Assembly: GCA_965199975.1 (NCBI GenBank)
Contig: OZ241340.1
Location: 1,736,001 to 1,800,000 of the forward strand
Direction of reading: 5' to 3'
Length of the DNA: 64,000 nt
DNA from: JASLDZ01 sp965199975
Lineage (GTDB): Bacteria; Pseudomonadota; Alphaproteobacteria; Caulobacterales; Caulobacteraceae
Shown here piece by piece: positions 17,182 through 26,777 of the stretch. Below the pieces are notes generated by a model. The model ran no database searches. It had not been told where the DNA came from and was given only the letters and a program-made list of their open reading frames with translations. The translations under genes and the position numbers were made by a program. The first letter of the stretch is position 1; each line of letters begins with the position of its first letter.

Positions 17182-17210
17182 TTGCGTGGCTGCAAAGGCT
17201 CGCGCTATAG
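17182..17210 (+). promoter_or_regulatory. Housekeeping promoter for tRNA-Glu
   Basis: TTGCGT at 17182-17187 and CTATAG at 17205-17210, separated by 17 bases. The -10 fits the alphaproteobacterial GCTAnA pattern (GCTATAG). It lies 18 bases before the mature tRNA 5' end. Confidence 0.65.
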
Positions 17211-17228
17211 GCGCTCCCTCGCCGATGC

Positions 17229-17303
17229 GGTCCCTTCGTCTATCGGTTAGGACATCAGATTTTCATTCTGAAGAGAGGGGTTCGACTCCCCTAGGGACTG
17301 CCA
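17229..17303 (+). tRNA. tRNA-Glu (TTC)
   Basis: 75 bases with the 3' CCA encoded. Acceptor stem GGTCCCT pairs with AGGGACT (G-U at the first pair, as in other alphaproteobacterial tRNA-Glu). D-arm has TCTATCGGTTAGGA; the anticodon stem TCAGA/TCTGA surrounds loop TTTTCAT with anticodon TTC; T-arm GAGGGGTTCGACTCCCCT. Preceded by a good promoter. Confidence 0.97.
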
Positions 17304-17403
17304 CGCTCCACCTGCGGCGCGTTGACGCTTGCGCGCATCGTTTCAAGCTCGTCATACTGCGCCCGGGGAAGGCGGCCAGCCGAGCGCGGCCGCGAGGGGC
17401 GTC

Positions 17404-17979
17404 ATGTCTGGGCTTGAAGGGGTGGGCGAGGTCGGCGACGAGCCGCACCGGCGTCTTACGGGCAAGGTCAAATGGTTCGACCCCGGCAAGGGGTACGGCT
17501 TTGTCGTGCCCGACGAGCCTGGCGAGACCGACGGTCGCGATGTGCTCCTGCATGTGACCTTGCTGCGCGACAGCGGGCGCGAGAGTCTGGCCGAGGGCGC
17601 CACGCTGGACTTCGACGCCGCGCGCCGCGCCAAGGGCTGGCAGGTGCTTTCGATCCATACGCTCGATGAGAGCACCGCGGCGCCGGCGCCCGTCCGCACT
17701 CCGCGCGACGGCAGCGCGAGCAAGATCCGCGCGCGCCCGTCGTCAGAGCTCCAGGCGCTGGCGCTCGACGGTCCTGCGGAGCTTGCGGTGGTCAAGTGGT
17801 TCAACCGGACCAAGGGGTACGGCTTTGTGGTGCGCGACGGGGCGCCGGGCGACATCTTCATCCACATCGAGACGCTGCGCCGGTGCGGCGTGGCCGATCT
17901 GCAGCCCGGAGAAGCGGTTCGCGTGCGCTTCTCCGACGGCCCCAAGGGCCTGGTCGTCGCCGATATAGACTGTAGCTGA
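17404..17979 (+). CDS. Two-domain cold-shock protein
   Basis: 191 residues carrying two cold-shock domains joined by a linker. The first (about 18-80) has VKWFDPGKGYGFVVP and a VLLHVTLL strand; the second (about 125-190) has VVKWFNRTKGYGFVV and DIFIHIETL. The RNP1-like KGYGFV and RNP2-like FIH/LLH motifs bind single-stranded nucleic acid. Double-CSD proteins of this size occur in alphaproteobacteria and act as RNA chaperones, often in stationary phase or cold. GAGGGG is just upstream of the ATG at 17404. Lies between tRNA-Glu and tRNA-Pro on the same strand. Confidence 0.93.
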   Translation: MSGLEGVGEVGDEPHRRLTGKVKWFDPGKGYGFVVPDEPGETDGRDVLLHVTLLRDSGRESLAEGATLDFDAARRAKGWQVLSIHTLDESTAAPAPVRTPRDGSASKIRARPSSELQALALDGPAELAVVKWFNRTKGYGFVVRDGAPGDIFIHIETLRRCGVADLQPGEAVRVRFSDGPKGLVVADIDCS

Positions 17980-18004
17980 GCGCGAGCATCGCTGGACAGG
18001 GCCC

Positions 18005-18029
18005 CGCGCCCTCCCGTAGACGGGGCGCG
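18005..18029 (+). terminator. GC-rich hairpin between cold-shock gene and tRNA-Pro
   Basis: CGCGCCC and GGGCGCG form a perfect 7-bp stem around an 11-base loop. No T-tract follows, so it may be a weak terminator or a processing structure ahead of the tRNA. Confidence 0.35.
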
Positions 18030-18037
18030 CCGGTGAG

Positions 18038-18114
18038 CGGGGCGTAGCGCAGCCTGGTAGCGCATCTGCTTTGGGAGCAGAGGGTCGCAAGTTCGAATCT
18101 TGCCGCCCCGACCA
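18038..18114 (+). tRNA. tRNA-Pro (TGG)
   Basis: 77 bases with encoded CCA. Acceptor CGGGGCG/CGCCCCG, D-arm GCGCAGCCTGGTAGCGC, anticodon stem TCTGC/GCAGA around TTTGGGA (anticodon TGG), T-arm TTGCAAG-type with GTTCGAATC. Starts with the C1 typical of bacterial proline tRNAs. Confidence 0.97.
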
Positions 18115-18139
18115 GCCGCCGTCACGAGGATTTCGCCCC

Positions 18140-18445
18140 ATGCTCGCGCGCATCTATAAGCCCGCCAAGACCACCATGCAGTCGGGCCATTCGCGCACCT
18201 ACGCGTGGGTGCTCGAGCATGCGCCCGCTTCGGCGCGCCACCCCGACCCGCTGACCGGCTGGACCTCGTCGTCGGACATGAGCGGGCAGGTGAGGCTGGC
18301 GTTCGACACCCGCGAGGAGGCGATCGCCTACGCGCAGAAGCATGGCCTGGCCTTCGAAGTGACCGAGCCGGCGGAGCGCCGCGTCATCATCAAGGCCTAC
18401 GCCGACAACTTCGCCACCAATCGCAAGCAGCCCTGGTCTCACTGA
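18140..18445 (+). CDS. NDUFS4-type NADH:ubiquinone oxidoreductase accessory subunit
   Basis: 101-residue protein of the ETC complex I subunit (NDUFS4/18 kDa) family, an alphaproteobacterial and mitochondrial accessory subunit that stabilises the NADH-binding arm. Family features: ARIYKPAKTTMQSG at the N-terminus, GWTSSSDM in the middle, then AFDTREEAIAYAQKHG and a C-terminal YADNF. GAGGA is 9 bases before the ATG at 18140. It is 25 bases after tRNA-Pro and ten before tRNA-Arg, far from the main nuo operon (not in this window), as is usual for this gene. Confidence 0.92.
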   Translation: MLARIYKPAKTTMQSGHSRTYAWVLEHAPASARHPDPLTGWTSSSDMSGQVRLAFDTREEAIAYAQKHGLAFEVTEPAERRVIIKAYADNFATNRKQPWSH

Positions 18446-18455
18446 CGGCCGCTCC

Positions 18456-18532
18456 GCGCCCGTAGCTCAACCGGATAGAGCACTCGCCTTCTAAGCGAGC
18501 GGTTGCAGGTTCGAGTCCTGCCGGGCGCGCCA
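18456..18532 (+). tRNA. tRNA-Arg (TCT)
   Basis: 77 bases with encoded CCA. Acceptor GCGCCCG/CGGGCGC, D-arm GCTCAACCGGATAGAGC, anticodon stem CTCGC/GCGAG around CTTCTAA (anticodon TCT, reading AGA/AGG), T-arm GCAGGTTCGAGTCCTGC. Its end is four bases from the stop of the convergent metC. Confidence 0.97.
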
Positions 18533-18536
18533 ACCT

Positions 18537-19754
18537 TCAGTCGGCGGCGCGCCAGGCCGCCAGGCCGCGGTCGAGGTCGGCGGTGAGATCGCCCACCGCT
18601 TCCAGGCCGACGTGGAGGCGCAGCAGGGGGCCGGCGAGACGTGGCGGCGTGGCCGTGCGCTTGAGCTGGGGATCGCAATTGACCGCCAGGCTCTCGAACC
18701 CGCCCCAGGAGAAGCCGAGGCCGAACAGCTGTAGCTCGTCGAGAAGCGCGCGCACGGCGTCGGCCGACGAGGGCTGCAGCACCACGCCGAAGAGCCCGCA
18801 CGCGCCGCTGAAGTCGCGCCGCCACAGGCGATGGTCGGGCGAAGCGGGGAGGGCGGGGTGCAGCACCTCGACCACCTCGGAGCGGCCCTGCAGCCAGCGC
18901 GCCACCTCCAGGCCAGCCGCGCCGTGGCGTTCCATGCGCAAGGCCAGCGTGCGAAGGCCGCGCAGCACCGTATAGGCGTCGTCGGGCGAGACGGCCCAGC
19001 CCATGTCGTGCACCACGGCGTCGAGCTTGGCGGCCAGCGACGCGTCTCGCACCGCGACCGAGCCCATGAATACATCGGCATGGCCGGCCACGTATTTGGT
19101 GAGCGCCTGCACGCTGAGGTCGACGCCGTGGTCAAGCGGCTTGAACAGCACGCCGGCGGCCCAGGTGTTGTCCATAACGCTCAGCACGCCCGCGCTTCGG
19201 CAGGCGGCGGCGAGCGCCGGCGTGTCGGCCACCTCGAAGGTGAGCGAGCCTGGACTTTCCAGCATCACCGCGCGTGTGGCCGGGGTGAACAGCGCGGCGA
19301 GGTCCTCGGCTGAGATGCGCGGGTCGATGAAGCGGGCGGATACGCCGAAGCGGCCGAGGAAGGCCGTGCAAAAGCGGCGGGTGGGGCCATAGACGCTGTC
19401 GCTGACCAGCACCTCGTCGCCCGCCGCGAGCACCGCCAGAAGCGCCGCCGAGACGGCCGCGGCGCCCGAGGGGAACACCCGCACCGCCTCGGCCCGCTCG
19501 AGCTCGGCGAGGCCGGCGCAGAGCGCGTCCTGCGTGGCCAGGCCCTGGCGGCCGTAGGTCACCTCCGCGGTATACAGCGCACGCGCATCAGGAAGGATGA
19601 CGGTCGAGCCGCGCTGCACCGGCGGGTTCACCGCGACCGGCGCGGCCGGCCCAGCGGCCGCGGCCGCCGCGGCGACCTCGGGGCCGCCGGCGGTGCGGAT
19701 CAGCCGGGTGGCTTCGGCCCAGGCGGCGCGCGCCTCCGGCGGAGCGCCGCTCAC
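18537..19754 (-). CDS. metC: Cystathionine beta-lyase / PLP trans-sulfuration enzyme
   Basis: 405 residues, Cys/Met-metabolism PLP family. PLP-lysine in QALTKYVAGHADVFMG (middle of the protein), Asp-binding VMDNTWAAG, an early RGSTV and TYGRQG, and a C-terminal FSWGGFESL. WGGFESL together with TYGRQG fits cystathionine beta-lyase better than gamma-synthase. Start GTG 19754 overlaps the sseA stop (GTGA). Final gene of cysK-sseA-metC, which together handles cysteine, mercaptopyruvate and homocysteine/cystathionine sulfur. Substrate assignment within the family is moderately sure. Confidence 0.88.
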   Translation of the reverse strand: MSGAPPEARAAWAEATRLIRTAGGPEVAAAAAAAGPAAPVAVNPPVQRGSTVILPDARALYTAEVTYGRQGLATQDALCAGLAELERAEAVRVFPSGAAAVSAALLAVLAAGDEVLVSDSVYGPTRRFCTAFLGRFGVSARFIDPRISAEDLAALFTPATRAVMLESPGSLTFEVADTPALAAACRSAGVLSVMDNTWAAGVLFKPLDHGVDLSVQALTKYVAGHADVFMGSVAVRDASLAAKLDAVVHDMGWAVSPDDAYTVLRGLRTLALRMERHGAAGLEVARWLQGRSEVVEVLHPALPASPDHRLWRRDFSGACGLFGVVLQPSSADAVRALLDELQLFGLGFSWGGFESLAVNCDPQLKRTATPPRLAGPLLRLHVGLEAVGDLTADLDRGLAAWRAAD

Positions 19755-20602
19755 GGCCGCGCCTCTCCCAGCGCGACCGGCAGATCGGCGCGGGCGCCCC
19801 ACTCGGCCCACGAGCCGTCGTAGAGCGTCGCGTCGTGGCCGAGCCGCGCCAGCGCCAGCACGATCACCGCCGCGGTGACGCCCGAGCCGCAAGTGGCGAT
19901 GACGGGGCGTGCAGGATCGAGGCCCGCGGCGGCGAAGGCGGCTCGCAATTCGCCCTCGGACTTGAGGCCGCCATCGTGCACCAGCGCGCCGAGCGGAAGG
20001 CTGCGGGCGTCCGGCATGTGGCCGCCGCGCAGGCCGGGGCGGGGTTCGGGCGCCTCGCCGCAGAATCGCTCGGCCGGGCGCGCGTCGGCGAGCTGCGACG
20101 CGCCGCCCGCCAGCGCCGCCTGCACGCCCGCGGCGTTGCACACTCGCCGGGCGTCGAACATGGGCGTGAAGCGTGCGGGGGGCCTGTGGACGAGGCCGGT
20201 CTCCACGGCGCGCCCTTCGTTGCGCCACCGCGGCAGGCCACCGTCGAGCAGGCTGACGTCACGCGCGCCCATGGCCCGCAGGCTCCACCACACACGGGCG
20301 CCGGAGAACAGTCCCATCTGGTCGTAGACGACGATGCGCGCGTCGTCCGTAATCCCGAGCGCACCTGCATATGCGGCGAAGGACGCGGGGGAGGGCAGCA
20401 TGTGCGGCAGGTCGGTGGCGTGATCGGACGCGGCGTCGATGTCGAAGAACACGGCGCCGGGAAGATGCGCGCCAGCGTGGATCGCCGCCGGATCGCCCTG
20501 GCCTGGGAGGAGCCAGGTTCCATCGATCACCACCAGGCGCGGGTCGTCGTAGGCCGCCGCCAATTCGGCGGTCGAGACCATCGGGTCGGCGGGCGCGCTC
20601 AC
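19751..20602 (-). CDS. sseA: 3-mercaptopyruvate sulfurtransferase
   Basis: 283 residues with two rhodanese domains; the C-terminal one carries the active-site loop CGSGVTA (about residue 237), diagnostic for mercaptopyruvate rather than thiosulfate sulfurtransferase. N-terminal domain features: VVIDGTWLLP, GAVFFDID and YDQMGLFSGARVWW. GTG at 20602 overlaps the cysK stop (GTGA) and its own stop overlaps metC (GTGA), so the three genes are translationally coupled. Transfers sulfur from mercaptopyruvate to thiols or cyanide in the cytoplasm. Confidence 0.95.
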   Translation of the reverse strand: MSAPADPMVSTAELAAAYDDPRLVVIDGTWLLPGQGDPAAIHAGAHLPGAVFFDIDAASDHATDLPHMLPSPASFAAYAGALGITDDARIVVYDQMGLFSGARVWWSLRAMGARDVSLLDGGLPRWRNEGRAVETGLVHRPPARFTPMFDARRVCNAAGVQAALAGGASQLADARPAERFCGEAPEPRPGLRGGHMPDARSLPLGALVHDGGLKSEGELRAAFAAAGLDPARPVIATCGSGVTAAVIVLALARLGHDATLYDGSWAEWGARADLPVALGEARP

Positions 20603-21573
20603 AGCCACGCCGGGACCGGCAGGTCTCGCTCGCGCAGGAAGGCGGGGTTGAAGAGCTTGGACTGGTAGCGCTGGCCGCCGTCGCACAGCACGGTCGCAAT
20701 CGTATGACCGGGGCCCAAGTGGCGCGCCATGCGGATGGCGCCCGCCACGTTCACCCCCGCCGAGCCGCCGACCAGGAGCCCCTCGTGCTCGACGAGGTCG
20801 AACACCGCCTGCACCGCCTCGCGGTCAGCCACGTTGCAGGCGAAGTCGACCTCGAGCCCCTCCAGATTGCGCGTGATCCGCGCCTGGCCGATGCCCTCGG
20901 TGATGGAAGACCCCTCCGCCTTCAGTTCGCCGGTCGTGTAGTAGTTGAAGAAGGCGCTGCCGTCGGGATCGACCAGGCCGATCTTCACGCCCTTGGGCGC
21001 CAGCGCCTGCGCCACCCCCGCCAGCGTGCCGCCGGTGCCCACCGCGCAGACGAAGGCGTCGAGCCGCCCCTGCGTCTGCGCCCAGAGTTCCGGGCCGGTG
21101 GTCGTGGCGTGCGCGTCACGGTTGGCGGTGTTGTCGAACTGGTTGGCCCAGAATGCGCCCCGCTCCTGCGCCAGGCGCTCGGCGACACGCTGATAGTTCC
21201 CCGGCTCCGCGTAGGGGACGGCGTCGGTCTCGACCAGTTCGGCGCCGTGCAGCCGCACGGCGTCCTTTTTCTCCTGCGCCTGGGTGCGCGGCATGACCAC
21301 CACCACCGCGTGGCCGAGCGCGCGGCCCACCATGGCCAGGCCGATGCCGGTGTTGCCGGCGGTGCCCTCCACGATCACGCCGGCCGGCTTCAGAGCCCCC
21401 GAGGCCCGCGCCTGGAGCACGATCTCGCGCGCGGCCCGATCCTTGATCGATCCGCCCGGGTTCATGAACTCGGCCTTGCCGAGGATCTCGCAGCCGGTCG
21501 CCTCGCTGGCGCGGTTCAACCGGATCAGCGGCGTGTTTCCGATGGCGTCGAGGATGCGCGTCGCTACGGTCAT
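20599..21573 (-). CDS. cysK: Cysteine synthase family protein
   Basis: 324-residue PLP beta-replacement enzyme: O-acetylserine plus sulfide to cysteine. The PLP lysine is Lys44 in NPGGSIKDRAA; the asparagine/substrate loop is GTAGNTGIG, the phosphate-binding segment is VGTGGTLAGV, and GGSAGVNVAGA lies near the end. The ATG at 21573 is taken because the conserved ILDAIGNTPLIRL begins at once; upstream in-frame codons lack family similarity. First gene of the operon with sseA and metC. A cystathionine beta-synthase-like specificity cannot be ruled out given the partners. Confidence 0.92.
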   Translation of the reverse strand: MTVATRILDAIGNTPLIRLNRASEATGCEILGKAEFMNPGGSIKDRAAREIVLQARASGALKPAGVIVEGTAGNTGIGLAMVGRALGHAVVVVMPRTQAQEKKDAVRLHGAELVETDAVPYAEPGNYQRVAERLAQERGAFWANQFDNTANRDAHATTTGPELWAQTQGRLDAFVCAVGTGGTLAGVAQALAPKGVKIGLVDPDGSAFFNYYTTGELKAEGSSITEGIGQARITRNLEGLEVDFACNVADREAVQAVFDLVEHEGLLVGGSAGVNVAGAIRMARHLGPGHTIATVLCDGGQRYQSKLFNPAFLRERDLPVPAWL

Positions 21574-21677
21574 GGCGCCGCGGTCTAGGCCGCAGGAGCT
21601 GCGCACGCCAGCGGCGTGCGCCATGACCAGCCCGGTCGAGGCGCCCGCCTCCAGCAGGACGTGGCGATGCGCGAGCC

Positions 21678-21917
21678 TCAGTCCTTAACTTCCGTCGCCG
21701 GGCGCTCCGAGCCGTCCACCAGCTGATCGTGCCACTGTCCCGCACCGTCCTCGTAGGAGATCGCCGCGTCGTCTCCGGCGCGGCGCTGCGCCGCCGCCGC
21801 ACGTTCGGCGGCCGAGTGGGCCTCGTCGTGGGACCGGTAGGTCTCGGAATAGGTACCGTCGACGCGGTATGCCCAACCTCCGGCGTGCTCCACAACCTCG
21901 TAGACGACAGCGGCCAT
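21678..21917 (-). CDS. DUF2188 domain protein
   Basis: 79 residues. A YEVVEHAGGWAYRVDGTYSETYRSHDEAHSAA stretch (in pieces: GGWAYRV, SHDEAHSAAERAA) matches the small DUF2188 fold that is predicted to bind nucleic acid or act in stress, function unknown. GAGGAAA sits 7 bases before the ATG at 21917, a strong ribosome site. Stands alone between purF and cysK, on the same strand. Confidence 0.8.
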   Translation of the reverse strand: MAAVVYEVVEHAGGWAYRVDGTYSETYRSHDEAHSAAERAAAAQRRAGDDAAISYEDGAGQWHDQLVDGSERPATEVKD

Positions 21918-22071
21918 AGCGGTTTCCTCGTGGTTAGGCGGCTTGAGCCGGCGATGACGTGCGGGCGTGACACCTAGCACTCTCGGCGCCTTGGCGCACA
22001 GCCGGAGGCTCATCGCCGACGCCTCGCCGAGCCGGATGGCGCTTTAGCGGACGGCCGACGCTCTTCGCGCC

Positions 22072-23559
22072 TCAGCCCACCAGGAGCGAGAGCTGCGGCT
22101 GCACCGGGTCGTTGCGGCCCTCGGCCATCTCCCGGTCGGTCAGGCGGGTGGGGTAGTCGCCGGTGAAATAGTGGTCGGTGAACTGCGGACGCGCATCGTT
22201 GCGCTCGCCCGCGCCCATGGCCCAGTAGAGGCCCTCGACGGACAGGAAGCCCAGGCTATCAACCTCCAGCATCTCCTGCATTTCGGCCAAAGACTTGTTG
22301 GCGGCGATCAGCTTTTCCCGGTCGGGCATGTCGATGCCGTAGAAGTCGGGCCACATGATCGGCGGGGAGGCGCTGCGCAGGTGCACCTCCTTCGCGCCAG
22401 CCTCGCGCACCATACGCACGATCTTCACGCTGGTGGTGCCGCGCACGATCGAGTCGTCGATCAGCACCACGCGCTTGCCTTCCAGCGCTGCGCGGTTGGG
22501 GGAGTGCTTCATGCGCACGCCCAGCTCGCGGATGCCCTGGGTGGGCTGGATGAAGGTGCGGCCCACGTAGTGGCCGCGGATGATGCCAAGCTCGTAGGGA
22601 ATGCCCGACCCTTGCGCATAGCCCAGCGCCGCCGGCACGCCGCTGTCGGGCACGGGCACCACCACGTCGGCGTCGACGCCCGTCTCCTCGGCCAGGCGCG
22701 CGCCCATGCGCTTGCGCACGTCGTAGACGCTCTTGCCGTTCACCACCGAGTCCGGCCGCGAGAAGTAGACGTATTCGAACAGGCAGGGTCTGGCGCGCGC
22801 GTCGGGGAAGGGGCGCAGGCTCTCCACGCCCGCATCGGTGATCTGCACCACTTCACCCGGCTCCACGTCGCGCAGGAAGCGGGCGCCGATCATGTCGAGC
22901 GCACAGGTCTCGGAAGAGAGCACCGATTTGCCGTCGAGCTCGCCCAGCACGAGGGGGCGGATGCCCAGCGGGTCGCGCGCCCCGATCAGGCTGGTGTTGG
23001 TCAACGCCACCAGCGCGTAGCCGCCCTCGATCTCGCGCAGGGCGTTGATGAAGCGGTCGATCATGCGCCGCTTACGGGAGCGCGCGATCAGGTGGAGGAT
23101 CACCTCGCTGTCGGAGGTGGACTGGAAGATCGAGCCCTCCTCCACCAGCTGGCGGCGCAGCACTTGGAAATTGGTCAGGTTGCCGTTGTGCGCGATGGCC
23201 AGCCCGCCCGTCTCCAGGTCGGCGAACATGGGCTGCACGTTGCGGATCGCGTGCCCGCCCGAGGTGGCGTAGCGGGTGTGGCCCACCGCGGCGTAGCCCG
23301 GCAGCCGCTGCACGAGGTCGTCCTTGCCGAAGGCCTGACCCACGTGACCCATGTGGCGCTCGGTGGCGAAGCGCTGGCCATCGAATGAGGCCATGCCGCA
23401 GGCTTCCTGCCCACGGTGCTGCAGGGCGTGGAGGCCGAGTGCGACGAGGGCCGAGGCGTCGGGTATGTTCCACACGCCGAAGACACCGCATTCCAGGCGC
23501 GGCCGGTCGTCGTCGGGGTCGCGCGCCGGGAAGGTCGAAGCTTCGGCGAGCTGGCTCAT
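22072..23559 (-). CDS. purF: Amidophosphoribosyltransferase
   Basis: First committed purine step: PRPP plus glutamine to phosphoribosylamine. 495 residues. The catalytic Cys24 in RLECGVFGVWN is preceded by a 23-residue propeptide to be cleaved. The glutaminase half has LQHRGQEACG, GHTRYATSG and HNGNLTN; the PRPP-binding loop VVLIDDSIVRGTT (about residue 360) follows. ATG 23559 overlaps the cvpA stop (ATGA), the usual cvpA-purF coupling. Unlike the clostridial/Bacillus type, no obvious four-cysteine FeS set is seen in the C-terminal region. Confidence 0.97.
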   Translation of the reverse strand: MSQLAEASTFPARDPDDDRPRLECGVFGVWNIPDASALVALGLHALQHRGQEACGMASFDGQRFATERHMGHVGQAFGKDDLVQRLPGYAAVGHTRYATSGGHAIRNVQPMFADLETGGLAIAHNGNLTNFQVLRRQLVEEGSIFQSTSDSEVILHLIARSRKRRMIDRFINALREIEGGYALVALTNTSLIGARDPLGIRPLVLGELDGKSVLSSETCALDMIGARFLRDVEPGEVVQITDAGVESLRPFPDARARPCLFEYVYFSRPDSVVNGKSVYDVRKRMGARLAEETGVDADVVVPVPDSGVPAALGYAQGSGIPYELGIIRGHYVGRTFIQPTQGIRELGVRMKHSPNRAALEGKRVVLIDDSIVRGTTSVKIVRMVREAGAKEVHLRSASPPIMWPDFYGIDMPDREKLIAANKSLAEMQEMLEVDSLGFLSVEGLYWAMGAGERNDARPQFTDHYFTGDYPTRLTDREMAEGRNDPVQPQLSLLVG

Positions 23560-24269
23560 CGCGTGCGCTCCACGAGATCGTCGACATGCCGACGCGAGGC
23601 CGGCGCGTAGGCAGAGCCGGCATGATGCGCGCCCGTGCGATTGCGGGGCGTCTCGTCGCCTCCGGTTGAGCGGAGCACGATCCCGCGATCGGCGTCGTCG
23701 GAGGTGGCGTTTCCCGTCGCCTCGTCGATGGACGGCTGGAATCCCGCGCTCACCCCCTCCTTGAAGAAGCGGCCAAAGCGGTTGGCGGCGCCCCCGCCGG
23801 CGGGCGCCAGCGCCACCAGCGTGCGCCCTGCGCCGGCCGAGGCCGGCCAGGTCAGTCCGTCCACGATCCAGCGCGGGCGCTCGCCCTGCGGCCAGGGTGT
23901 GACCTGGACGACCAGCGCCACGATCCCCAGAAAGACGGCGCCGCGCAGGACGCCGAAGCCCGCGCCGGCCCAGCGGTCGAGCGCGCTGAGGTTGGCGCGC
24001 TCCAACTGGCGCGCGGCCATGCCGCCCAAGGTACGCACCAGCACGTAGACCAGGATGAACACGATCGCGACGGCGGCGGCGGCCGCCGCCCATCCGGGAT
24101 GGATCACGTGGCGCAGCGGCGCGGCCACGAAGGGCAAAAGCGCGATGGCCGCCACCGCCGCGAGCACGAAGGCGCACAGCGTCACCACCTCACGGATCAC
24201 TCCACGGGCGTAGCCGATCAGCGCCGAGACGAGCACGGCCAGGATGGCGAAGACGTCGAAGCCGGTCAC
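23556..24269 (-). CDS. cvpA: CvpA family inner-membrane protein
   Basis: 237 residues with four predicted transmembrane helices in the first ~165 residues (first FDVFAILAVLVSALIGYARG, then a helix rich in Ala/Leu/Val, then two more) and a hydrophilic C-terminal tail. CvpA is linked to envelope stress, colicin V export and biofilm in relatives. GTG at 24269 is chosen for its GGAG 5 bases upstream and because it abuts the first helix. Placed between radA and purF, a conserved alphaproteobacterial order. Confidence 0.92.
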   Translation of the reverse strand: MTGFDVFAILAVLVSALIGYARGVIREVVTLCAFVLAAVAAIALLPFVAAPLRHVIHPGWAAAAAAVAIVFILVYVLVRTLGGMAARQLERANLSALDRWAGAGFGVLRGAVFLGIVALVVQVTPWPQGERPRWIVDGLTWPASAGAGRTLVALAPAGGGAANRFGRFFKEGVSAGFQPSIDEATGNATSDDADRGIVLRSTGGDETPRNRTGAHHAGSAYAPASRRHVDDLVERTR

Positions 24270-24330
24270 GCGCACTCCGGAGGACGGCGCGGGGGCGCCG
24301 GAGAGCCGATGCCCGCGCATATAGGGCGCC

Positions 24331-25701
<1,371 letters not shown>

Positions 25702-25745
25702 GGAAGCCTTCCGCACAGCTGAATGCGCGCTGTCTAGCGGAGTCG

Positions 25746-25760
25746 GAACCCTCGCGGAAT
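25746..25760 (-). promoter_or_regulatory. Possible degenerate LexA operator upstream of radA
   Basis: On the radA strand the site reads ATTC-N7-GTTC, one base off the alphaproteobacterial LexA consensus GTTC-N7-GTTC. It is 45-59 bases upstream of the radA start, a plausible promoter position. A single mismatch in such a short motif leaves real doubt. Confidence 0.35.
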
Positions 25761-25949
25761 TCCGCTAGCTGTCTTCATGCGCGAAGCCGCGGCCGCAGAG
25801 GAGAACCGTAGGCTATACCGCTGTCGTCGTTCTCATCATGTTGGGGATCCAGGTCGTCTTCGGCGCGCTCGTCCTGGCCGTGGCCCTGGTTTCGGGCTTG
25901 GCGCCGCGGTGACGGCGGCGACGATCGTCGCGCGCAACCGCTCCGCCGG

Positions 25950-26777
25950 CTACTGACGACCGTTGGTGAGCGGGCCATCGGCGCGCCCGCTGACGAACTG
26001 CTCGACCATGGCGTTGCCCGAGCGGTCGATCTCGGCCGCGGGGCCGCGCCAGACGATCTTGCCGTTGTGCAGCATGGCGATCTCGTCGGCGATCTTGCGG
26101 GCCGAGGCCATGTCGTGGGTGATCGACACCGCCGTGCACCCCAGCCGCCTCACCTGCTCGACGATCAGGTTGTTGATGACGTCGGAATTGATCGGGTCAA
26201 GGCCCGTGGTCGGTTCGTCGAAGAACAGGATCTCAGGGTGGGCGGCGATGGCGCGCGCCAAGCCCACCCGCTTCTGCATGCCGCCCGAGAGCTCGTTCGG
26301 ATAGAGCATCGAGACGGCCGCTGGGTCGAGCCCGACCTGGCGCATGGCCTCGCAGGCGCGTTCGCGCGCTTCGGGTCGCTTCACGTGGTCGGCGTTGATC
26401 AGGCGGAAGGCGACGTTGGCCCACACCGGCAGGCTGTCGAACAGGGCCGCGCCCTGGAACAGCAGGCCGAACTTGGCCATGTGCTCGGCCTGCGCCTTGC
26501 CGGGCGCATCGGCGCGACCCACAGGTACGCCGTCGACCAGCACCTCGCCGGAGTCGGGCTGCATGAGGCCGATGGCGATTTTCAGCGTCACCGACTTGCC
26601 CTGGCCCGACCCGCCGATGATCACCAGCGAGCGGCCGACCGGCACGTCCAGGCTCACGCCGTCGAGCACCGCGCGGCCCTCGAAGCGCTTGGTCACCCCA
26701 CGCAGCTCGAGTTTCGGCTGGGCGGGGTAGGACAGGGCGGCTGCGCCGCCGAACAGGTTGAACTGGGCGCTGCTCAC
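25950..26777 (-). CDS. mlaF: MlaF-type lipid transport ABC ATPase
   Basis: 275-residue ABC ATPase of the Mla/Ttg2 phospholipid transport class. Walker A GGSGQGKS, Q-loop in LLFQGAALFDSLPVWANVAF (typical of MlaF), signature LSGGMQKRVGLARAI, Walker B ILFFDEPTTGLDP and the H-loop ITHD. Start GTG 26777 overlaps the mlaE stop (GTGA). Works with the MlaE permease encoded just upstream; no MlaD substrate-binding gene is present in this window. Cytoplasmic side of the inner membrane. Confidence 0.93.
   Translation of the reverse strand: MSSAQFNLFGGAAALSYPAQPKLELRGVTKRFEGRAVLDGVSLDVPVGRSLVIIGGSGQGKSVTLKIAIGLMQPDSGEVLVDGVPVGRADAPGKAQAEHMAKFGLLFQGAALFDSLPVWANVAFRLINADHVKRPEARERACEAMRQVGLDPAAVSMLYPNELSGGMQKRVGLARAIAAHPEILFFDEPTTGLDPINSDVINNLIVEQVRRLGCTAVSITHDMASARKIADEIAMLHNGKIVWRGPAAEIDRSGNAMVEQFVSGRADGPLTNGRQ

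Noticed and set aside
25838..25912. 24-codon plus-strand frame encoding a hydrophobic helix
   Set aside because: The hydrophobic frame extends upstream without an ATG/GTG/TTG, and the good AGAGGAG at 25797 has no start codon at proper distance.
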